Origin: Dysgonomonas sp. 216
Lineage (GTDB): Bacteria; Bacteroidota; Bacteroidia; Bacteroidales; Dysgonomonadaceae
Assembly: GCF_010501065.1 (NCBI RefSeq)
Contig: NZ_QVMM01000019.1
Coordinates: 1 to 64,000 of the forward strand
Length of the DNA: 64,000 nt
Reading direction: 5' to 3'
Part shown: positions 7,428 through 18,500 of the stretch, piece after piece
Numbering within the stretch: position 1 is the first letter of the stretch
Layout of the letters: each line of letters opens with the position of its first letter
Notes under the pieces: model-generated
Databases searched by the model: none
What the model was told of the DNA's origin: nothing
The model's input: the letters and a program-made list of their open reading frames with translations, nothing else
Position numbers and translations under genes: made by a program

Positions 7428-9426
7428 TATTACCTGCCAACATTTGCTGTACAAGTGGGTTAGTATTCTGATTCATCTGTTGTTGTATATCCTGTGGCAC
7501 GATACCTTGCTGCATTGGTTGTACCTGACCTCCATTCATCATCGCTTGCTGTGCTGCCATAGCCTCTTCTTTCCGGGCATTGATAGACTGAAGTAATTTA
7601 TCTGCAAATGGGAATGCTCCGTTTTGCAGCAATTCTTCCAATGTAATTTGCTGTGCCGAGAATAGCTGCATTAAAAAGTCATTCATTACAAGTCTGTATG
7701 CAGGAGTGGATGTACTTTCTGTTATCGATAGATCGAACTCTGCATTTTGAACAGTTTTCGGATCATACACCATTGTATCAGGTCGGGCATTATTACCATT
7801 TATATTGATATATCTAGGTTCGGAATAAAACTGTTGTATCAGTTTCATATTCTTCATATCCCTTTCTTCTCTTAGTTCCCTGAATGCCTCGAATAGTTCT
7901 GTCAATGAAGTAGCTGAGTTCTGTGTCTGTTGTAGGTATAAAGCAGCAGGAGTGCCGGACTTCGGTGCTTGTCCTTGCAATGCTCCCTGTACTCCCGATA
8001 TATCTTCCAGTAGCTTCAACTGTATCTGCAACATATCTGTCAATCCCAACTGAGTTGTATTGTTTACAATCTGTTTTGGCATTTCTATTCCGGGTTTACC
8101 CTTATATACAATAACCCCATTGAATACAGCCCACTCATCAGCAAAGTCTTTTGCTGTCATACCATCTGGTATAGAGTCTTGATGAATAGCCAGTACACCT
8201 TTTGCAGAAGCACGTGTTACAAAATCCTGCATGGTGATAAGTCGGTTGATATAACGTTGCTGATCAATGAAGTCACCTACAAATGGATATACTCTGCCGT
8301 TAAAGAACGGATATATCTTGAATGAATATGGATGCGACTCATGCCAAAATGGAGTCTCACCTTCTTTCAGTATATCACCTTGAGGCGACATATAGTAGTA
8401 ATACCAATAGTTATCTATAAACCATTGATACTCGATCAGCTTCATATCTTTTACTTCGATACCTTCTGCTGACTGTTCAGCTTTCCGTTTGTCATTCTCC
8501 CGAATAAGCTGCAACTGATCCTCTACCTCTGTCTTGTAGAACTCACCTGTAAGTTTATCATGTACTAATAGGCGTTCTTTACTTTCCTTTTTCCAAACCT
8601 CGATAACCCGGCATCGGGTTTCATCATCCGGGATAAAGAAGTTTTGAAATCTTCGGGCATCTTTCACAAGATTCTCAACTCGTGATATTGTTCTGTCTCT
8701 GTCGCAATAACTGTAAATCCTGCGTATCTCTTCCGCTTTTTCGGGTGAGCCATCAGCAAACTGAGACATCACATCATATAATCCTACATCATGTATTTCA
8801 CCTACTAAATGACAATCCCAATGTCGGGGATCTTCCATGTGGTTATCAAAGAAAATACGTCTGTGGTTTACAAGGTCTGTCCACACATCCATTTTTCCAT
8901 TTCGCCATCCGAATGTGCTTCGGAACATACCCACACCTGTAACAAGGAAATTGGTGAAGCAAGCTGCATCTAATCCCCACAGTTTGTTCAGTTGATAAAC
9001 ATACTGAATTGTAGCTGACATCATTTCACCTTTTGCCTGTTTATCTCTATCTCTCGATACACATACAGGCTCGGTTTGTGTCGATTGGAATACACCCGAA
9101 ACAGAACGGACTATACCTCTTAGTCGGTTATTCTGTAATGGGATGTTACCCTGATTGAGAATATGCTGACGCTCGGTGATCCATTTACAAGATTTCGGAT
9201 CTAATACCTTATCACTCCATTGGTCGACAAACGTATACATTTCATTTCTATCACACATTTTCCGGAAGCTGTCTAATCCTGTCCATGCAAGAAAGGCATC
9301 CATCAGCACATTTTCATTTCTATCGAAAGTAGAACGCTTCTGTATTGTGTCAATATTTTCCCTTTCTTTATTCGGGAAGAACTTGGCAGCTAATTTCGGA
9401 TTCGCTTTTCTTATTGTTGTATTCAT
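7417..9426 (-). CDS. Portal (head-tail connector) protein
   Basis: 669 residues, typical in length for podovirus portals. The N-terminal part has the conserved layout of a T7/P22-type portal (residues about 95-130, NNRLRGIVRSVSGVFQSTQT, with DLVNHRRIFFDNHMEDPRHW near 185). A central stem region follows (SGVQGALQGQAPKSGTPAAL, about 480-500), then a Gln/Met-rich C-terminus (about 610-669). Portals form the dodecameric DNA channel at one capsid vertex and nucleate assembly. The gene is preceded by late promoter B and overlaps the next gene. Confidence in the portal call is high from size, composition and gene order. Confidence 0.88.
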   Translation of the reverse strand: MNTTIRKANPKLAAKFFPNKERENIDTIQKRSTFDRNENVLMDAFLAWTGLDSFRKMCDRNEMYTFVDQWSDKVLDPKSCKWITERQHILNQGNIPLQNNRLRGIVRSVSGVFQSTQTEPVCVSRDRDKQAKGEMMSATIQYVYQLNKLWGLDAACFTNFLVTGVGMFRSTFGWRNGKMDVWTDLVNHRRIFFDNHMEDPRHWDCHLVGEIHDVGLYDVMSQFADGSPEKAEEIRRIYSYCDRDRTISRVENLVKDARRFQNFFIPDDETRCRVIEVWKKESKERLLVHDKLTGEFYKTEVEDQLQLIRENDKRKAEQSAEGIEVKDMKLIEYQWFIDNYWYYYYMSPQGDILKEGETPFWHESHPYSFKIYPFFNGRVYPFVGDFIDQQRYINRLITMQDFVTRASAKGVLAIHQDSIPDGMTAKDFADEWAVFNGVIVYKGKPGIEMPKQIVNNTTQLGLTDMLQIQLKLLEDISGVQGALQGQAPKSGTPAALYLQQTQNSATSLTELFEAFRELREERDMKNMKLIQQFYSEPRYININGNNARPDTMVYDPKTVQNAEFDLSITESTSTPAYRLVMNDFLMQLFSAQQITLEELLQNGAFPFADKLLQSINARKEEAMAAQQAMMNGGQVQPMQQGIVPQDIQQQMNQNTNPLVQQMLAGNNAA

Positions 9427-9457
9427 ATATGATGCTTTTTTTCTTATTCTGTATCGG

Positions 9458-9497
9458 CAAATATGCTAATTGATAGTAGGAACTGAGTACCTTGATG
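9458..9497 (-). promoter_or_regulatory. Late promoter motif B (portal operon)
   Basis: Minus-strand CATCAAGG (9490-9497), a 24-nt spacer, then CATATTTG (9458-9465), a one-mismatch TAnnTTTG box, 32 nt before the portal ATG. It lies in the 80-bp gap after the giant gene's stop codon. Confidence 0.6.
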
Positions 9498-9506
9498 GGA
9501 AAATCA

Positions 9507-12500
9507 TCATTCGCTCAATTTGTTATTTACCTCAATCACTTCTTTCTTTAGGTCAGAAATAATCTTTTCGAGATCTTTCTGATCCTGTCCATCCAGTTCC
9601 TTCAATGCGCTCTCGTATTTCTTGATCTTTTTAATACGGCCGTACAACTCATTTGCTTTCGGAACATTTAAATTTTCGATCTTCTTGTAAAAATCAGTAA
9701 CACTTAATTTGCCTTCGCCTACCTGATCTTTATACCCTTTTACTTTCCGTATAGCTTCCTGAGTATCATCCACCACTTTGAAGTATTTTGTATTCAGTCC
9801 GCTACCCGAAGTTTGCAGATCACTTTCCGAAGTATAGAATGTTTTTAATGGAGTCTCACGCACTTTCAGTTTTAACTCTCCTGTCTTAGTCCAGTCATAA
9901 GTTTTTGATGCTGCATCAAGCCCTTGCATACCCATGTTGTACAATCCCCCAAAATATCCTCTCATAAGATGATTTACTACATCAGGGTTGAAGCTGATAA
10001 GCCCTTTCTCCACACCATCACCTCCTGTCGCATTATCCAATATCTCGGCAAGTTTCACAAGGAAGGCAGGTGCAAACGGTTCACTTTTCTTATTTGTTCT
10101 CACTCGTAAGTATCCGGGCTTGTTCGGATCTGTCCATTCGTTAGTGATACGGCTACCTGTGAAATTCCTGTTAGCTGCCAGTTGGAAGAATGGTTTTGTA
10201 GCATCAGGCATAATATCTGCCCAACTACCATCCACAGCACCCATCGGATTAGCAGGTATCAGGTCGCTGAATCCTAATGCGGTATCCAGTAACGATTGAG
10301 TAATATCTTTTTTGCCGAAGATAGATTGATATATCTCATCACCCATTTTGTGAAATACACGCAACTCGTGTGGAAGAGGTATTTTAATGAATCCATTGCC
10401 GGTATAAATACAAAGATTGTTCTGACGCTCCCAATCGCTCAACTTCATATAATCATCTAGTCCATCATCACCTCCTATCAATGCTGTAAGCATCGGCATA
10501 AGGAATCCACTCATGGCGTATGATGAGATAAGCATGGAAGTCTTAGCCTTATTCTTCTGTGCTACCTTAGCGAAGTTCGACAATGCTTGAATACCTGCAT
10601 TCACGAATAAGTATAAACTTCTGAACCAAGCTGCACCGAGCCCACCTGCACCGCTTCTGTTGAAGTTCACAGTTACCTCCTTAGCATCCGATACCGATTG
10701 GGTAATGCTTCGTCCTTGTTCCCTGCTAGTGATATACACAGACAATCGGGATAAGTTCTCGGCAAACTCATTCATCCCTTCCAGTCCATCCAACAGGTAA
10801 CGGAATACATTTCGTCCTTCACCTTTTTTGATGTCTCGTTCTATTTGTTTCTGTACCTTCTGTAATTCCAGTATATGAGAGAATCCTGTTTTTGCTCCGT
10901 TAAGGATATATTCGTTCAGGTATATGTCCTGTTGTTTATTCAGATCAGCTTTGCCTCTCACATATCGTTGCAAGGCATCTGCTGAAGGGAACATATTGCG
11001 TTGAAACTGTACAAAATATTTCGCATTCTCTTTTACTGGCAATATAGATGAAGAGAAAATATAGTCTCTTGAGAAGTTCGACAATACGAATATCGGGTTA
11101 CGAGTCGTAAAGTTGGCAGCCATCTGTCTCGATACCCTTGCAAAGAAGCGTAAGTCCTTATGCAAATCTTTAGCGTTTGATCCGTTTATGGCACGAGCAA
11201 CTGCCGGATTAGCATTGATATAAACGACATACTCAGTTCCGTTTTGGAATACATGAACTTCATGCTGATCGGCTTGCTTACGTTTGATAAACAGTCCACC
11301 AATGTCCAGTTTCTTTCCACTCTGAACCGCTAAACCTGCCTCTGCCAGTTTTGCCATACGTTCCTCGAACTCTTCGATGTTTTTCCTGTATATTTCAGGA
11401 TCTTCATTGTACTCAGGGCTACGCACTTCATATACAGGCTTACCATCACGCTCACCTGTCTTTTCATACCATGCCTTATCTACATTGAGCATTCCAGTCT
11501 TATCCTTTCTTGCAAGGCGAAGGATAGTCTGATTCAGTATATTCCTGTTCGCTGAGTTGATAGCACTCTGAGCCATAGATGCAATATAAGCGAATGGGCT
11601 TTCCGATCTTGTCTTACGTCCTTTGGCTTTCAGTAATGGAGCAACAAAGTATGTACCCATGTCGGGGCTGTAATCCCACCTGTCCTCTGCCACTTCTGCA
11701 TCATGCCCACGAAGAGGAACATAGTAATCATACCTGCTTTTCAGATCCTCAATAGTTTTTTTATCTATCAGTTGCCCTTCAAGTTGCTTGTTTAAAGAAT
11801 ATGAAGTTGCATCCTTCACTCGTTTCCACAGGTTGTCGATCAGATCCTTTCCGGCTTTTTCTTCAAAGTCGTTGATAAACCATTCAGCGTGTTTACCCAC
11901 TTCTTTCTCTACGGCTGTGATACCTGAGAAATCATCCGGCAATTTTTGTTCAAAACGAGCAATTTGTTCAGGAGTAGCTTCGGGATTATTTGCCATATAC
12001 TGATTGATGGAATCTTGTTTCATCCACGCATTACGTTCCAAACCATGTTTCAGTATGGCATAGTTCTCTATATCACGATAGTCGAACCCTGCTTTTTCCA
12101 GTTCAGATATAGCTTTGTTAAGAGGCTTCTGATACTTATTGTTGTATTGTTCCAGTTGGGCATCGATAGCACCATTGATATGAGTGGCTTTCTTATAGAA
12201 ATCATTATGTTCGGCTACTTCTGTTCCATTCTCACGAAGTACATCAAGGAATTTCTGAACGGCAAGATGCCTGTCCTCATACGCTTCCCTGATTCTGAAA
12301 CGAAAGTTTTTTATTCTCTTGTCCAGTTCATTTCGCATATCCTCTGTCATGGTAGAGTCGGCAGCATCAGCCACATCATTCACCGATTGAAAGCGGATGT
12401 CATTTATATCACTATTAAACCTCTTAGACGGTAGAATAATATCTCCATTGTTATCATACGTTACAACATCAATAAGTTTGCGACTGTTTTTAGTATCCTT

Positions 12501-15500
12501 GTAAGCATAATTTACATTATCATCTACACCCCATTCTCGAATATCATTTCCATCCCACCACAGATTATTTGCAGGTATTTCTTCTGATATTATTTTATAA
12601 TATCCATTAAGAGCATTATTTCCGTGTGTGTTTGCGTAAGACAATGAAGGTGTAACCCAATCACCATTCCTTATCAATCCTTCTTTTAGTGATTTTGGAA
12701 CTGCACGATATACAGTTACAGTAGGCATTTCAGATATATTGTCTCCCTGTAATTGTATTGATCTCATAGCCGACATTAATGATGCCCTCGACTCCATGCC
12801 ACTCACATCATCATACATATATCCTCTTGGGTCATCAAAATAATCAGAAGGCTGAGAAGAGTAGCCTTGTGCAATCTCTAATAGACTAAAGTCTCCACCC
12901 TCTTCTACCTTTTCTTCTGATGGTGTATTATCAGCACTTGGAGCACGATGGTTCATTCTGTGTTCTGATTCTGTAATATATCCGTTCGAGAGAGCAAACG
13001 CATCTACAATAGCTTGTGCCGTTTCTGTGTCACCTTTTTCTATGGCATCAGAATAAGCCTTGTCCGAAATATCTAATTCGGAAATTACCTGAGATACACC
13101 ATTGTCAAGCGACTCTTGTACTATTCTTTTTGCTTCTGATTGTTTTATCTTCTTACCATTCAGAATATCCGCAACAGCACCATCAATAAACTGTTCTAAT
13201 GTAAGATTCTGTATTTGTTCCGAAGACAAATTTCGAATACCTAATTGATCTCCAATCCAATTCCATACCTCTCTTATCCATCTTTTAAGTTTTAACCCAA
13301 TGCCTTTTTCATTTACTATTGCTTCACCCTTATCACCGATAGCCATTGCAAGTGCCTCATCCACCTTAGCATCATCAGACAGATCACGATAAGAAGGATT
13401 ATCATTGACACGCTGCCAGTATTCCGATTCTTTTACCAGTTCAGCTCCACGATTATACAGTTCCGCATTGTTCTCCTTTGTAAAAGAGTTCCACAAGTGT
13501 CCGAACTCATGGATAGGAGTATTGGCATTCATCCGGGTACTATCAATGTAAACAGTTCCATCAGGAGTAACGAAGCCATATATATCACCCACATTAGTAC
13601 GCATAAAATAAACAAACGATCCTATCGTAGTAGCATTTCCGAAATCATCACTACCTTTATCTTCAACTAGTTCTACTTTATCTCCTAATATTAAATAATT
13701 GCTATCTTTTGCTATCTTTCCTTTGTATTTAGATAGGTCAGCATTTTCGCCCATCGAATACATTTCTTGTATTGTTTTATCTGCAAATTCATATGTGCCT
13801 TTCGCTAGATCTTTTTTAGATACTGACCTTTTCCATATAGATAGATATGTTTTCGGTATGAATTGTCTTTGTTTCAATCCTAGATGAAATAATATTTCAT
13901 CACTAGTAGCAAGATAACCATTTAGCTGGTCCCCAAATTTTACTGCATTATTTTCATGATTCGAAAATCTTACTGTAATTGATTTATCATTGTCTTTGTT
14001 TTTGTAAGTAACATAAGTACTTTCTGTTGTATTACTATAAGAAATACTCGTTGTTATCTGCGGATATTCATTATTAAAGTCAAAGATTGACGGTTCCACA
14101 TTATAGCTTCCATCACCTATTGTATTCCCTTTACTATCCTCTAACACCTGCATTCCGAATAACGTTTGTTTAATAGTAGCATTGTCATTGATAACCTCAT
14201 CCAGTTTTGCATCAAAAGCAACTTTGTCGGTAACAACATCATTAGCAAGACCTGTTTGTTTTAATCGGTCAACTAATGTGTTAAATCGCTGTTCACTAAT
14301 AGGTTTAAAGTGATTATTTGTCCTATGTAGTTTTGGATTTTCAAAATCATTCACTATCTTTGAAGCGTGGTTGAATAGTTTTCTAACCTCAGCGGAATTG
14401 TACCGCTGTTTGGAAAGCCATTCAACCATTCTTTTTTTATCCACATATTCCAACAAACCTTCCTCTATCCAGTTAGCCATGTGAGCATTTGAGTTACGAT
14501 AGTGGATACTGCGAATATCGTTGATCTCTATCTTACCTTTTCTCTTATTGGTTTGTAAGGCTACAACATAGTTTTTACCCTGATGTTCCAGTTCTGTCAT
14601 TATCACATAGCTGCCTATATGAGTTGCACTACGGAACACAGCCAAAGGATTCTGAACAGCCTTCGGCAAATCCATTACTTCCGATAAATCAAAAGGATGA
14701 TTGTCTTGCATAGACTTATCTGATAACCTCGAAGCCTGTAATTGAATAGGTAAGTTCGGAATACCTGCCGATTGTAAAACAGCAGAAGGAGTACCCAACT
14801 CATAAGTATGACCTTTCTTTAATGTTCCTGATATTTGTTGTTGTAGTTCATCATTAAATTGAGAATTAACATTTTCTATCTGCTCATTAGTCATCGACTG
14901 AAAAGGAATGTAATCCCCATCATTCGCTTTCTCCTGTATCTCTTTATACTCCGCAAAAGGTTTAATCTTTCGGGTATTACTATTAGCCCATTTCTTGAAT
15001 GTATCAATATCTGTCTGAGTGATATTACCCAAACCTTGCCATCCTTGCTCATAGTTCGACAGGTAAGCCTCCCTCGCTTGTTCGATAGAGTCAAAGCCTA
15101 ACATCACTTTATGCTCATCAAAGCTGCTATCCTGATTCACCTGATCCACTACGAATACAGTTTTACTTTCAGGGTTAGCACCCAAGAACACATCTATATG
15201 GTCGCCATCCTTACCTTTAGTCTTACGAATATATCCATAGGCATTGTTCATGGTAACGCTCCACTGCTTACCACTTTCATCTGTGCCTGTACGTTCCGAT
15301 CCACGAGGTTGTTCTATGGATATATCTAACCCCTGTATGGTAACCTTACCTTTCTTGTAGTTACCTGCTTCTTTCTGTGCATCGGTAGGATTAGTATTGG
15401 TTGCGGATTCTGCCTTTGATACCTCAAAATTTTTCCCGACAGCTTTGATATACTCTACAATATTCCCATTATATTCAGGAATAGCAACATTATACTGTTC

Positions 15501-18500
15501 CCTTTCAAAGTCAATAGTTCCCTGACTTCTGAAATTTTCAAGGGTTTCATTTACTCTCTCGTTTCGGGAGTTATTCAAATCATTGAGTTTGCCTATAAGG
15601 GCATTTACTTCCTGCTGTATAGGCTCAATGATACTGGCTACATTCGACTGGCTGAAATCACGAGGAACATCGAAAAGAGTATCCGATGTTTGTTCTTGTC
15701 CGAATAAGTTTGTCTGATTATCTTCCGCATAGGCATTACCTATACGTTTCTTGGCAGCGTTGAGTTCGCTTTTCTTTTGTTGTAATTGGGTAGATACATC
15801 ATTTACCTCAGCATCTATCAGGGCATTAGTCTCATCAACTATCCTTCGCTCTTCGGCTGTTAGATCTGAGTAGTCATTTTGGCTATATCTATCTGATATT
15901 CTATCTCCTGTCTCTTCTGAGGATCGGTTTCGTTCGCCAACTGTTCGTTCAGTTGTTTCAGATGAAGATCCTGGCCGACTAGCAACGCTATCCGTTTCCT
16001 CATTTGTTCTGTCTCTTCCTGACTGTAATTCCGTTTCTTCATTTTGTATCTGTTCTAATTGTTCAATCTGCTCAGCTAATTCATAAGCTGTATGGATATT
16101 ATCAATCTCTTCAGGAGAAAGCCCTAATTCTTTTGCTAAGGTAAGCAAATTATCAATATCCATAGCAGCCAACTGCTCAGAAATTTCAAGTTGAAAATCC
16201 TGAGCCTTACGTATTTGTTCCTGCTCAAATTCGGCAGCATCCTGTTGTTCCTGATAGTAGGTATCCTCATTCATGCTCAATGAAGATTCCAAAGTTTCCA
16301 ATGCCTGTTTCGGAGAAGATATAGAGGATAACACTTCAATAACTTCGCTACGAATATCATTGTCGTTTAATGTTGATCCTATATCTTCCCATATACGATG
16401 AGCCAATGTCGAAGATGTATAGCCATTGTTGGATAACAAGCTGATTCTCGATCTTCTCTCAGTTTCCGAACCTGTTAGTCCTAACTCTCTAGCCAATCCC
16501 ATACTCACGCCCTGATCCTTCCATCTGAACTTGTAAGCACCCGAAGCAATACCATAAAGAATACGATCTCTCACAGAAGATACATTTGGCTCTACTGCTT
16601 GCAACCTTCTTTGGAATGGAGTTAGTTTCTTAGGACGTGTATCTTTTTTTACAGACTTCTCCAGTTTACGCTCCAATGGTTGAACTGGCACATTTTCGTT
16701 TACTGTCTGTTGTGGATTACTGACTGTCTCAGATTGCATTCTTGCAACAACTCCCCACAATGGCTTCTCAAATGGATTGCTTGCATCTTTTCGTGGAAGT
16801 TGCACAGTCTCAAATAAAAGTCCGTTATCCGAATAGTCCTCATTTAATCTTTTCACAAGGCTATCAGCTTTCTTTAGTTCCGACTTTGCAAACTGTTTAT
16901 CTAGAGAATAAGTACCATCTGAGTTTTCTACAGCAGACAGTCCTTCTTCTATTTCAAATACTCGTGGCTCATTTACTAACAAAATGTTTTGTTCACTCGG
17001 AGGTGATGTAACACTTTGCTCATTTTGTTGTGTTTCTTGTGTTGATTCTTGACTATTTGATATATTATCTTGCTCGTTTACTTGTGCCAATCCTATAACA
17101 TTATCGATCTTGACTACATCTCCATTCTCGAAACCGATCAATCCCTGAGCATATAGGTCGGGAGTAGTAGCCACAACATCCTGTACCTGTTCTCCGTTTT
17201 GATTGGTATAAATAACAGGGCTTCCGTTCTCAACACCTTCAATATTATCCTCATTGATTATCTGGCGAGGCTGCACCTGCATCTGTTGTATTCCGTTCGG
17301 AGTCTCTACCGAAAGAAGATAATTCCCGGTAGCCTGATCCTGCCCTTCAATCTGTCCGATCAACGAGGTATTACCAACGGGAGAAAAACGTACTGTCTCA
17401 CCTTCCTGATATGGGCGTACCTCTTCATTCTGTTGTTGGGCAATGATAGGAGCAGCCACTTGTTCCGTAACCTGAGCAATGGCATCCTGAGTAGGAACAT
17501 TCTCGGTGATGTTCTCTACATAATTGATAGATGTAACCTGACGTTTGCCTTCTGCATCAGTATAGTATATCTCCTGATCCGATTGCTCCCTGTTGATTGT
17601 GCCATCTTCATTCTGCACGATGTTTCCTCCTGTAATTTGTACAGGCGTATCCATTCCGGCAATAGTAGCCGATACAACAGCACCCATTTCATGATTAGCA
17701 TTCTCTTCTATTATAGTCGGTATTTCCTGAATAGCTTCCTCCACTTGCTCTTGTTTCGCTTTATCAAGAGAACCCATCGCAATATAAGAAAGGGAATACT
17801 TAAACGTTGCATCCTTTTCTTTATCGGTTAGTTCATTATCATTTACAATACCTTCAAGCAGATTGTTTATATTCTCTCCGCCTGTATTGTCTGAATCGAT
17901 AATGTTGTTTATAGTTTGAATAAGTTCAGGACTTTCATTGCCGAAAACATTATTCATGTTTGTAAGGTTAGAATCATATCCTTTGCGTATAGACCGTTTC
18001 TGTTTTACATTCCTTGCTTTGCCTGCTGCATATCCACCGGCAGCAATAGAAGCATAAGGTAATTGCATCATAGCAATAGTACCTGCTGTTACAGCCTGCG
18101 TTCTCGGATTAACAAATTCAGACCAATCAAATGTGCCATCTGCAAGAGGTTGAAGCAGCATTCCTATTTCTTCCTCTGCCATTTCTCCAATTGCACCCTG
18201 AACTCCTGATCGTTCCATTATTTTACGGATAGTACGGTTCTTTGGTTTTGGCTCAGGAATATATCTTCCTAAATCCTCTGTAAAGAACTCAACGTATGTA
18301 GATGGAATAGCAGTAGCAAGCGCATCTAAAAAACTACCGGGATTCTCTATATTGTTCCTGTATGCTTCCGTTAATAACTGCGGTGTAACAGCCATTCTAA
18401 CAAGCGGACGTTGTAATGTCTCTGATGCACGAAGAGCAAAGTTTACACCCTTTCCTGCACCAACAACCTGTGGCAGACGTGTAGCAGCAGAAACAATACC